Positions 38,162 through 46,882 are shown, numbered from the stretch's first letter. The stretch is 64,000 bases of DNA from an uncultured Bacteroidales bacterium (GCA_949296645.1 CASFPH010000004.1:23106-87105), one strand, 5' to 3'. Numbers and translations: made by a program. Notes: generated from the letters alone by a model not told the origin.

Positions 38162-39016
38162 ATGTATAGGATCGTAAAAAAAGAATTTCTTACTCCCATC
38201 ATATGCATGATGGAAGTTGAAGCTCCAAGGCTGGCTTCTTCCGCACAGCCGGGGCAGTTTCTGATAGTCAGAGCTCACGAAAAAGGCGAGCGTATCCCTT
38301 TGACAATATGTGACTATAACAGGGAAAAAGGAACAGTCACAATCGTTACGCAGATAGTCGGCGCTTCCAGCAGGCAGATATGCCATCTTGAAGAAGGTGA
38401 ATCGTTCGTGGATTTTGTGGGCCCTCTTGGACAGCCTTCGGAATTCATACATATGAATGACGAAGAGTTGAGAGGTAAAAGATTCATATTCATAGCAGGT
38501 GGTCTCGGTACTGCTCCGGTGTATCCTCAGGTGAAATATCTGCATTCCCGCGGGGTGAAGGTTGACGTCATAATAGGGGCAAAAGGCAAGGATTTCCTTA
38601 TAATGGAAGACAGAATGAGGGCCGTATGCGACAACCTGTATATATGTACTGATGATGGAACTGCAGGTAAGAAAGGGCTCGTTACCGACATGCTTAAGGA
38701 ATTGCTTGATTCTGGTGAAAAGTATGATCAGTCCGTAGCGATAGGACCTATGATAATGATGAAGTTTGTAATGCTGGCAGCCAAACCTTACGGATTGCCG
38801 CTTATAGTCAGTCTCAATACCCTGATGGTTGACGGAACAGGAATGTGCGGTGCATGCCGTGTTACCATAGGCGGAAAAACGAAATTCGCATGTGTAGACG
38901 GACCGGAATTCGATGCATATCTTGTGGACTTCGATGAAGCCATGAGAAGGCAGGGAATGTACAAGAATATCGAAAAAGAGGCAGATCATAAATGTAGAAT
39001 AGGATTGGGAGAATAA
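38162..39016 (+). CDS. Ferredoxin-NADP reductase-like FAD/NAD/[2Fe-2S] subunit (NfnA/SudB-like)
   Basis: 284 residues. It resembles the small subunit of NADH-dependent reduced ferredoxin:NADP+ oxidoreductase and of sulfide dehydrogenase. An FAD-binding beta-barrel with RIPLTICDYN lies at about 40-60, an NAD-binding fold with FIAGGLGTAPVYPQ at about 112-125, and a C-terminal [2Fe-2S] site at GTGMCGACRVTIGGKTKFACVDGP (split here as MCGAC and FACVDG, about 233-250). It lies five bases before the large subunit gene. Function as an electron-bifurcating transhydrogenase is inferred from the pair; sulfide dehydrogenase or glutamate synthase small subunit activity remain alternatives. Confidence 0.82.
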   Translation: MYRIVKKEFLTPIICMMEVEAPRLASSAQPGQFLIVRAHEKGERIPLTICDYNREKGTVTIVTQIVGASSRQICHLEEGESFVDFVGPLGQPSEFIHMNDEELRGKRFIFIAGGLGTAPVYPQVKYLHSRGVKVDVIIGAKGKDFLIMEDRMRAVCDNLYICTDDGTAGKKGLVTDMLKELLDSGEKYDQSVAIGPMIMMKFVMLAAKPYGLPLIVSLNTLMVDGTGMCGACRVTIGGKTKFACVDGPEFDAYLVDFDEAMRRQGMYKNIEKEADHKCRIGLGE

Positions 39017-39021
39017 TAATC

Positions 39022-40404
39022 ATGAGAAACAAAATAGACAGAGTTCCGGTCAGGGAACAGGATCCTGCCGTAAGGGCAAGGAATTTTGAAGAAGTCTGTT
39101 ACGGCTACAATCAGGAAGAGGCCATGCTTGAGGCTTCGAGATGTCTTAATTGCAAGAAACCTTCATGCATGGAGGCATGTCCGGTATCCATAAAGATTCC
39201 GGATTTCGTTTCGTTTGTAGAAAAAGGTGATTTTGAAGGGGCGGCAAAAGTAATATCTGAAGACAGTTCGCTGCCGGCAATATGCGGAAGGGTATGTCCT
39301 CAGGAGTCGCAGTGTGAGGGCTCATGTATTCTCGGCAAGAAAGGACAGCCTGTAGCAATCGGAAAACTTGAACGTTTTGTCGCAGACTGGACAAGGGAGA
39401 AAGGTATAAGGTTCACCGACAAGAAGCCTGCCAACGGTATTAAGGTAGCTGTAATAGGCAGCGGTCCTTCCGGACTAGCCTGTGCAAGCGACCTTGCGAA
39501 ACTCGGCTACAGCGTGACAATTTTTGAAGTGCTCCATAAGGCCGGCGGCGTGCTTGAATACGGTATACCTGAATTCAGGCTTCCTAAAGAAAAGGTTGTA
39601 AAACCTGAAATAGACAATGTAAGGGCATTGGGTGTGAAATTCGAAACCAATGTTGTGGTAGGAAGAACTGTTACTGTCGATTATCTTATGGAAAAGGAAG
39701 GATTCAAGGCAGTATATATAGCATCAGGAGCAGGTCTTCCGAAATTCATGAACATTCCTGGGGAAAACCTCAACGGAGTGGTTTCGGCAAATGAATTCCT
39801 TACAAGAAACAATCTGATGAAGGCATATGACAGCGATTACGACACTCCTATATACGTAGGAAAAAAGGTTGCTGTCGTAGGAGGAGGCAATGTCGCAATG
39901 GATGCGGCCAGAACTGCACTCAGACTTGGAGCCGAAGTCACGATAGTCTATAGAAGAACGGAAAAGGAACTTCCTGCCCGTCTTGAAGAGGTGCACCATG
40001 CGAAAGAGGAAGGCATAACATTCAGGATGCTTACCAACCCTGTCGAAGTTCTGGGAGACGAAAAAGGCTGGGTAAAGGGCCTGAAATGCATAAAAATGGA
40101 ACTCGGGGAGCCTGATGAAAGCGGCAGACGTTCACCTGTGGCAATACCTGGATCGGAATTCGATATAGATACCGATGTCGTGATAATGTCTCTCGGTACC
40201 TCGCCTAACCCTCTTATAGCCAATACGACACCTGGACTGGAGCAGAATCGCAAGGGGTGCATAGTTGCCGATGCCGACGGGGCGACGACAAGGGAATTCG
40301 TATATGCCGGCGGAGATGCCGTAACCGGAGCAGCAACGGTCATACTGGCTATGGGAGCCGGAAGAAAAGCTGCTGCAGCAATAGACGCTAAATTAAGGAG
40401 ATAG
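39022..40404 (+). CDS. gltA: GltA/NfnB-like NADPH-dependent flavoprotein subunit
   Basis: 460 residues, the size of the homotetrameric GltA/NfnB family. N-terminal Cys motifs [15 protein letters not shown] (about 42-56) and [16 protein letters not shown] (about 90-106) bind two [4Fe-4S] clusters. Two nucleotide folds follow: [15 protein letters not shown] (FAD) and [21 protein letters not shown] (NADPH). In other bacteria this partner is annotated as glutamate synthase small subunit, but with the neighbouring [2Fe-2S] subunit and no large GltB here, an Nfn-type transhydrogenase linking NADH, NADPH and ferredoxin is more likely. Confidence 0.85.
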   Translation: MRNKIDRVPVREQDPAVRARNFEEVCYGYNQEEAMLEASRCLNCKKPSCMEACPVSIKIPDFVSFVEKGDFEGAAKVISEDSSLPAICGRVCPQESQCEGSCILGKKGQPVAIGKLERFVADWTREKGIRFTDKKPANGIKVAVIGSGPSGLACASDLAKLGYSVTIFEVLHKAGGVLEYGIPEFRLPKEKVVKPEIDNVRALGVKFETNVVVGRTVTVDYLMEKEGFKAVYIASGAGLPKFMNIPGENLNGVVSANEFLTRNNLMKAYDSDYDTPIYVGKKVAVVGGGNVAMDAARTALRLGAEVTIVYRRTEKELPARLEEVHHAKEEGITFRMLTNPVEVLGDEKGWVKGLKCIKMELGEPDESGRRSPVAIPGSEFDIDTDVVIMSLGTSPNPLIANTTPGLEQNRKGCIVADADGATTREFVYAGGDAVTGAATVILAMGAGRKAAAAIDAKLRR

Positions 40405-40417
40405 AAATAATCGAAAT

Positions 40418-41782
40418 ATGGCACAGAAACCATCCATACCGAAAGGAACGAGAGATTTCGGACCGGCGGAAATGGCCGGAAGAAATTATATATTCGACAC
40501 TGTAAAAACTGTTTTCAGAAAATACGGGTATGCTCCCATAGAAACACCTTCGATGGAGAATCTGAGTACGTTGCTCGGAAAATACGGAGATGAGGGCGAT
40601 AAACTGCTCTTCAAGATTCTCAATTCAGGAGATGCGTTCGGTGGAATTGCACCGGGAGAACTAGCGAACAGTCCGTCGCTTTCCCTTAAAGTATGTGAGA
40701 AAGGACTCAGGTACGATCTTACGGTGCCTTTCGCAAGGTTTGTAGTGCAGCATCAGAATGAACTTGCCTTCCCTTTCAAAAGGTATCAGATACAGCCTGT
40801 CTGGAGAGCCGACAGACCTCAGAAGGGAAGGTACAGGGAATTCTATCAGTGTGACGTGGATGTCATAGGCAGTACATCCATGCTGAATGAACTTGAACTG
40901 GTACAGATTGTAGATGAGGTTTTCGGAAAATTCGGAATAAACGTATGCCTGAAGATAAACAACCGTAAGATACTTGCCGGACTTGCTGAAGCTGTCGGTC
41001 ATTCAGACAAACTTGTCGATATAACCGTGGCGATAGACAAGATAGATAAAATCGGCATAGAAGCTGTCAAGGAAGAACTTTCTTCGAAAGGGATAGACAA
41101 GGATGCCATAGACAGGATAGAACCTGTGCTTGCCATGAAAGGCTCGGATGCGGAAAAACTTGCCCTGATGAGGAGTATCCTGGCTGAATCTGAGATCGGT
41201 CTGAAGGGTATAGACGAACTGTCCGAACTTTTCGAGATGATATCGGCGGCAGGGGTTTCATGCGGTGTGGAAATAGACCTGTCGCTGGCAAGAGGCCTCA
41301 ATTATTATACGGGAGCCATTTTTGAAGTAAAGGCACTGGATTTTGAAATAGGAAGCATCTGCGGAGGCGGAAGATATGATGACCTTACCGGAATATTCGG
41401 ACTTGCCGGCATGTCCGGCGTAGGAATATCTTTCGGAGCCGACAGGATATATGACGTCCTCAAGGGACTCGGCAAGTTCCCTGACGAGGCGGTCTCAGGA
41501 ACTGAAGTGCTTTTTGCCAATATGGGAAGAAAAGAATCCGTGTATCTGATACCTGCCGCTGCCGCCTTGAGAAAATGCGGTATGAATGTGGAGATATATC
41601 CTGAAAAGACGAAACTCAAGAAACAATTCGACTATGCCGATCGCAAATCGGTGAAATATCTTGTAATAGCCGGTGAAGATGAAATGAACAGCGGTACGTT
41701 GAATATAAAGGAACTGTCTTCAGGAGAACAGTCAGTGGTGAAAATAAATGACATTGTTTCTTTTTTTTCTAAAAAAAATTAA
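40418..41782 (+). CDS. hisS: Histidyl-tRNA synthetase
   Basis: 454 residues. HisRS charges tRNA-His. Class II motifs and the histidine-binding boxes are visible: PKGTRDFGP near the start, [55 protein letters not shown] with motif 2, and [13 protein letters not shown] with [12 protein letters not shown]. The C-terminal anticodon domain runs from about 355. It starts 13 bases after the gltA-like gene and is probably in the same transcript. The stop overlaps the putative iorA promoter. Confidence 0.96.
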   Translation: MAQKPSIPKGTRDFGPAEMAGRNYIFDTVKTVFRKYGYAPIETPSMENLSTLLGKYGDEGDKLLFKILNSGDAFGGIAPGELANSPSLSLKVCEKGLRYDLTVPFARFVVQHQNELAFPFKRYQIQPVWRADRPQKGRYREFYQCDVDVIGSTSMLNELELVQIVDEVFGKFGINVCLKINNRKILAGLAEAVGHSDKLVDITVAIDKIDKIGIEAVKEELSSKGIDKDAIDRIEPVLAMKGSDAEKLALMRSILAESEIGLKGIDELSELFEMISAAGVSCGVEIDLSLARGLNYYTGAIFEVKALDFEIGSICGGGRYDDLTGIFGLAGMSGVGISFGADRIYDVLKGLGKFPDEAVSGTEVLFANMGRKESVYLIPAAAALRKCGMNVEIYPEKTKLKKQFDYADRKSVKYLVIAGEDEMNSGTLNIKELSSGEQSVVKINDIVSFFSKKN

Positions 41783-41787
41783 TTTTG
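41780..41787 (+). promoter_or_regulatory. Putative iorAB promoter -7 box (TAATTTTG)
   Basis: TAATTTTG matches TAnnTTTG and begins within the hisS stop codon. It lies 45 bases before the iorA ATG at 41833. Confidence 0.5.
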
Positions 41788-41832
41788 TAGGAGAAAAAAA
41801 TAACAATTATTAGGAAAATAACACAAACGGAG

Positions 41833-43446
41833 ATGAAAAAGAAACTTTTACTGTTGGGAGATGAAGCCATAGCATTGGCTGCCGTCAATGCTGGGATAAG
41901 CGGTGTATATGCTTATCCGGGTACTCCTTCTACTGAAATTACCGAATTCATTCAGGGAAATGTGGCAGCTAAGGAAAGAGGTGTGCACAGCAAGTGGTGC
42001 ACCAATGAGAAAACTGCAATGGAAGCAGCGTTGGGCGTGTCATATGTAGGTAAAAGGGCTTTGGTCTGCATGAAGCATGTAGGTATGAATGTTGCTGCAG
42101 ACGCTTTTGTCAATTCCGGAATTACCGGGGCAAACGGAGGTATCGTGGTTGTTGCTGCTGATGACCCTTCAATGCATTCATCACAGAATGAACAGGATTC
42201 CCGTTTTTATGGAAAATTCGCCTTTATTCCGGTAATGGAACCGTCCAATCAGCAGGAAGCATATGAGATGACTGCATATGCCTTCGAACTTTCGGAAAAG
42301 ATGAAGACTCCTGTTCTTTTGCGTGTCACTACCAGAATGGCGCATTCAAGGGCTGTAGTCGAGTTTGAAGACAGAATGGAATCTCATGACGAAATAAGGA
42401 TTCCTGCCAACCCTATGGACTGGGTGCTTCTGCCTGCAAATTCAAGGAGAAGATACATGGAAGTCCTTGCGCTTAATGAAGAACTTGAAGAAATGGCTGT
42501 CGGCAGTAGATTCAATTCTTATATTGACGGACAGGACAAGAGCATGGGCATAATAGCATGCGGTATCGCATACAATTACCTGATGGAAAACATGAAAGGT
42601 GGATGCAAGCATCCTGTGCTCAAGATTTCGCAGTATCCTGTACCGAGAAAGCTTGTAAGAAAGATGGCTTCCGAATGCAAGTCCGTACTTGTACTTGAAG
42701 AAGGCCAGCCTCTTCTGGAAGAACTGCTCAGAGGTCTTTTGGACAACGGGGTAAAGGTAATGGGCCGTCTTAGCGGAGAAGTTCCGCGTACTGGAGAACT
42801 CAATGCCGACAATATCAAGCCTGCTCTCGGCCTCGGTGAAAAACCGTCGGAGAAGATACCTCAGGTTGTAGTCAACAGACCTCCTGCACTGTGCCAGGGT
42901 TGTGGTCACAGGGATGTATATGCTTCTCTCAACGAGGCGTTGAAAGATTATCCTGATCACAGGGTATTCAGTGATATAGGATGTTATACATTGGGAGCTT
43001 TGCCTCCGTTCAGAGCCATACATTCTTGTGTGGACATGGGTGCATCCATTACGATGGCCAAAGGTGCTGCGGATGCGGGTCTTTTCCCTGCAGTTGCAGT
43101 GATAGGTGATTCTACATTCACTCATTCCGGAATTACAGGTCTTCTGGATGCGGTAAATTCCAATGCAAGCATAACAGTAGTTATTTCCGATAACCTTACG
43201 ACAGGAATGACAGGAGGACAGGATTCTGCAGGAACCGGAAAACTCGAAAGAATATGCGAGGCTGTAGGAGTTGAAAAAGAGCATATCAGGGTTGTCGTTC
43301 CTCTTGCAAAGAACATGGAAGAGATAAAGTCTGTAATAAGGGAAGAACTGAATTACAAAGGAGTTTCCGTAATAATTCCAAGAAGGGAATGCATACAGAC
43401 TTTCAACAGAAAGGCAAGACAGAAAAAGGCCCAGCAGGAAAAATAG
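41833..43446 (+). CDS. iorA: Indolepyruvate ferredoxin oxidoreductase, alpha subunit
   Basis: 537 residues. IorA carries thiamine diphosphate and decarboxylates aryl pyruvates (from Trp, Phe, Tyr) to acyl-CoA, passing electrons to ferredoxin. The N-terminal pyrimidine-binding domain shows YAYPGTPSTEITEFI; the TPP domain has CQGCGHRDVYASL and GDSTFTHSGITGLLDAVNSN. The archaeal form ends in two [4Fe-4S] clusters; here the C-terminus after about residue 490 has a single cysteine (RRECIQTF) and no CxxCxxC array. Similarly short forms occur in Bacteroidota. iorB follows after 27 bases. Confidence 0.9.
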   Translation: MKKKLLLLGDEAIALAAVNAGISGVYAYPGTPSTEITEFIQGNVAAKERGVHSKWCTNEKTAMEAALGVSYVGKRALVCMKHVGMNVAADAFVNSGITGANGGIVVVAADDPSMHSSQNEQDSRFYGKFAFIPVMEPSNQQEAYEMTAYAFELSEKMKTPVLLRVTTRMAHSRAVVEFEDRMESHDEIRIPANPMDWVLLPANSRRRYMEVLALNEELEEMAVGSRFNSYIDGQDKSMGIIACGIAYNYLMENMKGGCKHPVLKISQYPVPRKLVRKMASECKSVLVLEEGQPLLEELLRGLLDNGVKVMGRLSGEVPRTGELNADNIKPALGLGEKPSEKIPQVVVNRPPALCQGCGHRDVYASLNEALKDYPDHRVFSDIGCYTLGALPPFRAIHSCVDMGASITMAKGAADAGLFPAVAVIGDSTFTHSGITGLLDAVNSNASITVVISDNLTTGMTGGQDSAGTGKLERICEAVGVEKEHIRVVVPLAKNMEEIKSVIREELNYKGVSVIIPRRECIQTFNRKARQKKAQQEK

Positions 43447-43473
43447 TCGCTCATTAAATAAAGGATGTAAATC

Positions 43474-44052
43474 ATGAAAAAAGATATAATATTGGCCGGT
43501 GTCGGCGGACAGGGTATACTGTCAATAGCTACAATAATAGGTGAAGCCGCATTGAATCAGGGTCTCAGGATAAAGCAGGCCGAAGTCCATGGCATGAGTC
43601 AGAGGGGCGGTGACGTGCAGTCGAACCTGAGAATATCTTCCGAACCCATATTGTCGGATCTGATACCTTTGAAAGGAGCGGATATAATCATTTCCCTTGA
43701 ACCGATGGAAGCATTGAGATATCTTCCGTTTCTTGCGGAAGACGGATGGATTGTCACCAATTCCGAACCTTTTATCAACATACCGAATTATCCGGACATA
43801 AATGATGTCATGGCTGAACTCGGAAAAGTAAGGAATGTGGTTTCCCTCGATGTGGACAAGATTGCAAAGGATTGCGGAAATGCAAGAGCTGCCAATATGG
43901 TGCTGCTGGGAGCCGCTACTCCTTATCTGGGAATGGAGCCTGAAAAAATCGAAGCAGGTATAGAACGCATATTCTCAAAGAAGGGAAGAGAAGTTGTCGA
44001 ATTGAACATAAAAGCCCTCAGGGCAGGAAGGGGTGTAGCTGAAAGCAAGTAG
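43474..44052 (+). CDS. iorB: Indolepyruvate ferredoxin oxidoreductase, beta (gamma-type) subunit
   Basis: 192 residues, the usual length. The start DIILAGVGGQGILSIATIIGEAAL and EVHGMSQRGGDVQSNLRIS are characteristic of the gamma-domain of 2-oxoacid:ferredoxin oxidoreductases that binds CoA. With IorA it forms the enzyme for aryl pyruvate oxidation, useful for amino-acid fermentation. A hairpin follows its stop. Confidence 0.92.
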   Translation: MKKDIILAGVGGQGILSIATIIGEAALNQGLRIKQAEVHGMSQRGGDVQSNLRISSEPILSDLIPLKGADIIISLEPMEALRYLPFLAEDGWIVTNSEPFINIPNYPDINDVMAELGKVRNVVSLDVDKIAKDCGNARAANMVLLGAATPYLGMEPEKIEAGIERIFSKKGREVVELNIKALRAGRGVAESK

Positions 44053-44073
44053 CATATTGAAAGCAAATCATGG

Positions 44074-44130
44074 CAGGGGGCGTGTCAAGGCATCGTTTTT
44101 GACACAGTTCCCTGTTGTTGTTTATGTTGT
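44074..44130 (+). terminator. Hairpin after iorB
   Basis: CAGGG (44074-44078) and GTGTCAA (44082-44088) pair with TTGACAC (44099-44105) and CCCTG (44110-44114). The following bases are T/G-rich (TTGTTGTTTATG) rather than a pure T-run, so it may be a weak terminator. Confidence 0.55.
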
Positions 44131-44156
44131 GTTTATCTGTATTGAAAGAATTTGAA

Positions 44157-45377
44157 ATGAAGTTTTTTTTTCTGCTGACAATGATTATGTTTTCATTCTC
44201 CTGTTCTTATATTGGTCGGGGGATTGATGACGAAGAGTGGCAGAAAATGCTCCGTAAAAGCGACAGTCTTTATGCCAGGGACATATCGGCAGGTTACGAA
44301 TATTGCATGGACCTGCTTGAAAATGCGGTAAGGTATTCGAACGGGAAAGTCGAGGCCTATTGCAGGGGCAGGTTATATAATCATTATTTCAATCAGGGGG
44401 ATTATGAACGGGCTTATCATGAAAAACTTCTCCAATACAACATCTTGCAGGAACAGAAAGACAGTCAGGCGGATTATGCCATGATGAATTCCCAGTTGTC
44501 GCAATGTGCCTTGTTTTTGGGCGATTACAGGCTTTCATATTCGTATGCAAAGCGTCTTTTTGATGTTAAACAGCCGGACGGAAATCTGCTCAACAGACGT
44601 TTTGCAACCATGTCAAAAGTACTTTATGCAATGGACAGCCTTGATGCTGCGGAGAAATATGCAAAGGCAGGGTTGAAGGATGTGGACTTTCTCAAGTCTG
44701 GCCAGAATAATGCGTTGTACGAAATATTGGCGGAGATATATGTCAAAAGAGGACTTCCTGATATTGCTGCGGAATACGTGAAGAAGATAGTGTTGTTCTA
44801 TGAGTCTATTGCACGTGAACATTCGCGAAGTATTGCCGTGGCGGCAGCTCCGTTTCTGCTTTCGTATGCAGAATATCTTATTTCAAAGGGCAGAATGGAA
44901 GATGCCATATATTATCTGGAGGAGGTTGCAGCATCCGAATTTCCTCAGGTACTTATAAGACCCTCCTATGGAGTCAGAGGACTGAACAATATATATTCAA
45001 GGATGCGTTCGCACAAAATACTCGATTCTGTATATGTCTCCAGAAAAGAATATGAAAAGGCTTATGAGAACAAGCAGAAGGAAATTCTTTTTATAGGGTA
45101 TTACAATGAAGTTGAACAGATGATTCTCGGATCAGAAACTCTTTCAATGTCAAAGGAGTCTGAAAACAACATAAACCATCTCAAACTTGAAATACATACC
45201 GTAAAAAGCACGAGGAATACGCTTTTTATTATAATGCTGTTTCTTGTGATAGTAATACCGGTGGTGGTATCGCTTTTCAAGGATGCCAAATACGGAAAAT
45301 TGTCGGATAAGTACGATGATATTGCGGAAAAACTGAAAATCAGTGAAGAAAAAAATCCGAGATGTCTTCTGAAATAG
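44157..45377 (+). CDS. TPR-type membrane regulator, N-terminal part (frame 1)
   Basis: 406 residues from the ATG at 44157 (an upstream ATG at 44115 adds 14 residues that lack signal-sequence character). The start MKFFFLLTMIMFSFSC gives a signal peptide with a possible lipidated cysteine. Residues about 30-330 are helical TPR-like repeats, for example LSQCALFLGDYRLSYSYAKR and GLPDIAAEYVKKIV. A transmembrane helix (about 355-378, LFIIMLFLVIVIPVVVSLF) is followed by the start of a coiled coil. The frame ends shortly after a run of seven A (45349-45355). This layout is that of Bacteroidota TPR/TM/AraC regulators, but the DNA-binding domain lies in the next frame. Confidence 0.8.
   Translation: MKFFFLLTMIMFSFSCSYIGRGIDDEEWQKMLRKSDSLYARDISAGYEYCMDLLENAVRYSNGKVEAYCRGRLYNHYFNQGDYERAYHEKLLQYNILQEQKDSQADYAMMNSQLSQCALFLGDYRLSYSYAKRLFDVKQPDGNLLNRRFATMSKVLYAMDSLDAAEKYAKAGLKDVDFLKSGQNNALYEILAEIYVKRGLPDIAAEYVKKIVLFYESIAREHSRSIAVAAAPFLLSYAEYLISKGRMEDAIYYLEEVAASEFPQVLIRPSYGVRGLNNIYSRMRSHKILDSVYVSRKEYEKAYENKQKEILFIGYYNEVEQMILGSETLSMSKESENNINHLKLEIHTVKSTRNTLFIIMLFLVIVIPVVVSLFKDAKYGKLSDKYDDIAEKLKISEEKNPRCLLK
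45350..45356 (+). other. Slippery heptamer A AAA AAT at the junction of the two halves of the regulator
   Basis: In the first frame the codons read GAA GAA AAA AAT. A -1 shift on A-AAA-AAT gives GAA GAA AAA AAA TCC GAG ATG and enters the downstream frame exactly. The joined protein keeps a continuous coiled coil. The site could be a programmed -1 frameshift, a phase-variable A7 run, or a one-base error. Confidence 0.6.
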
Positions 45378-45772
45378 TGCGCCTGAAAAAGGAAGTGTCA
45401 GCTTACAGAAATTTGGAGGCGGACAATGAAGCCATTTTCCGTAATATGGAGAAATACATGAAAAACAATTGCGTATATTCTTCAGAATTGCCTGAAAAAC
45501 TTCTTGAAACAATGAAGTCGGTTTTCGGTGTTGCTGAAAAGGAAATAGTGGAGATGTTTTATCCTTACGGAAGATATGCTTCGGATTTTGAAGGATTGCT
45601 GAAGGAAATGAGATTGGAAGAGGCTTCCGTTCTTCTTCTTGAAGAGGATGCCAAGATAGAGGATGTGTACCGCAAGCTGAATTTTCCGTCACGTCAGGCG
45701 TTCTACCGGGTTTTTAAGAATAAATACGGTATTCCTCCGTCTGATTTCAGACAAATGAAAAAGAAAAAATGA
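45362..45772 (+). CDS. AraC-type DNA-binding half of the regulator (frame 2)
   Basis: 136 residues if started at its own ATG. Residues 1-30 are coiled coil (IVRLKKEVSAYRNLEADNEA) and continue the helix after the membrane segment of the upstream frame. The C-terminus RLEEASVLLLEEDAKIEDVYRKLNFPSRQAFYRVFKNKYGIPPSDFR (split: RLEEASVLLL, then FYRVFKNKYGIPPSDFR) matches the second helix-turn-helix of AraC proteins. The upstream helix-turn-helix is degenerate. Most likely the distal part of one roughly 538-residue protein starting at 44157. A separate short regulator is less likely. Confidence 0.75.
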   Translation: MSSEIVRLKKEVSAYRNLEADNEAIFRNMEKYMKNNCVYSSELPEKLLETMKSVFGVAEKEIVEMFYPYGRYASDFEGLLKEMRLEEASVLLLEEDAKIEDVYRKLNFPSRQAFYRVFKNKYGIPPSDFRQMKKKK

Positions 45773-45779
45773 TATTTTT

Positions 45780-45810
45780 TTTGCAGTAGAAAAAATAATG
45801 TCTATATTTG
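45780..45810 (+). promoter_or_regulatory. Promoter of the initiator tRNA gene
   Basis: TTTG (45780-45783), exactly 19 bases, then TATATTTG (45803-45810): a textbook Bacteroidota -33/-7 promoter. Transcription should start about six to eight bases later, just before the tRNA at 45827. Confidence 0.85.
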
Positions 45811-45826
45811 CAGTCCGAAACAATAC

Positions 45827-45899
<73 letters not shown>

Positions 45900-45906
45900 C
45901 TAAATG

Positions 45907-45936
45907 GGACAGTTCTTGTTAGGCTGTCCTTTTTTT
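45907..45936 (+). terminator. Terminator of the tRNA-fMet gene
   Basis: GGACAG (45907-45912) pairs with CTGTCC (45924-45929), with an 11-base loop and a T7 tract. It lies eight bases after the tRNA. Confidence 0.85.
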
Positions 45937-46170
45937 ATGTCCATACCCGTTGCAGAATGCGCTGCAAGGACGCTTCCATTCGTTTTCCGGCTGTTTTCGG
46001 CTGTTCCCGGCACTTGCGATGCTTTCCGCCTGTTCCCGGCTGTTTGCTTTCCCGGTACTGCCCTGTCGGTTTTCGGATGTCCGGACGTTTCCTACGATTT
46101 CCCGACGTTTTTCGCGTTTTTCGGGCATTTTCCTGTGGTTTTTCGGGCATTTTCTTTGCATTTTTCAGGT

Positions 46171-46416
46171 GAGTGTGCAAGCTTGGTTTTTATATATTGT
46201 TGAAAATCAGCGGAGTACTGCGGAGTTGCAAACAGACTCGATCGCGCCCGCAGAAGAAAAATACAACGAATCCCCGCCAGAAGGCACTCTGAGGCATGTT
46301 ACGTTTCCGGGGCCAAATCGAGTGTGCAATCGGCGTCGTACTGAACTATTTGGAAATGAGCTAATTGCCGCGGAGAGCTCTTGCGGACTCACCTGAATTT
46401 CGGGCCTTTTTCAGGC
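46171..46416. repeat. 246-bp tandem repeat, copy 1
   Basis: Begins GAGTGTGCAA and ends before the next GAGTGTGCAA. The core at 46271-46349 (TCCCCGCCAGA ... CCGGGGCC ... ACTGAACTAT) differs from copy 2 at four positions by my reading. The outer parts are more divergent. GAGTGTGC also occurs inside the unit, so there is an internal sub-repeat. In this copy the inner hairpin of the core has a G-to-A change that shortens its stem. Confidence 0.9.
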
Positions 46417-46662
46417 GAGTGTGCAAACTGAGCTTTTGTATATTGCTGATAATCAACGAGATACCTCGGAGCCGCGAACAGACTCGCCAGCGCCCGCGAA
46501 AGAAAAATTAAACCAGTCCCCGCCAGAGGGCACTCTGAGGCATGTTGCGTTTCCGGGGCCAAATCGAGTGTGCAGTCGGCGTTGTACTGAACTATCTGAA
46601 AATGAACTGATTGCTGCGTAGGGCTCTTGCGGACTCATCTCGATTTCGGGCGTTTTTCGGGC
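46417..46662. repeat. 246-bp tandem repeat, copy 2
   Basis: Starts exactly 246 bases after copy 1. Core at 46517-46595. An outer stem CCCCG (46518-46522) with CGGGG (46554-46558) could enclose a perfect hairpin CAGAG-GGCA-CTCTG (46524-46537). Confidence 0.9.
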
Positions 46663-46882
46663 GAGTGTGCAAGCCTGATTTTTATATATTACTGAAAATC
46701 AGTGAGATACCGCGCAGGCGCGAACAGACTCGACAGCGCCCGCAGAAGAAAAATACAACGAATCCCCGCCAGAGGGCACTCTGAGGCATGTTGCGTTTCC
46801 GGGGCCAAATCGAGTGTGTAGTCGGCGTCGTACTGAACTGTCTGAAAATTAACTGATTGATGCGAATACTCCCGTAGACTGG
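46663..46882. repeat. 246-bp tandem repeat, copy 3 (similarity ends early)
   Basis: Starts exactly 246 bases after copy 2; core at 46763-46841 differs from copy 2 at three positions. Similarity fades after about 46882, so the last about 26 bases of the unit are missing or diverged. It also carries an 8-bp stem CTGATTTT with AAAATCAG near its start (about 46675-46702). Confidence 0.88.

Noticed and set aside
38093..38989. 298-codon minus-strand frame opposite the NfnA-like gene
   Set aside because: It overlaps an unambiguous gene over its full length and resembles no family.
42442..43284. 280-codon minus-strand frame opposite iorA
   Set aside because: Antisense shadow with no domain; iorA motifs are unambiguous.
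45919..46396. Open frames on both strands in the tract after the tRNA, including a 148-codon plus-strand frame and K/R/E-rich minus-strand frames
   Set aside because: They overlap each other, follow the low-complexity and repeat pattern, and show no signal, domain or consistent start.
46171..46882. CRISPR array
   Set aside because: Units are 246 bp, similar over most of their length, without short repeats and unique spacers, and no cas genes are present.
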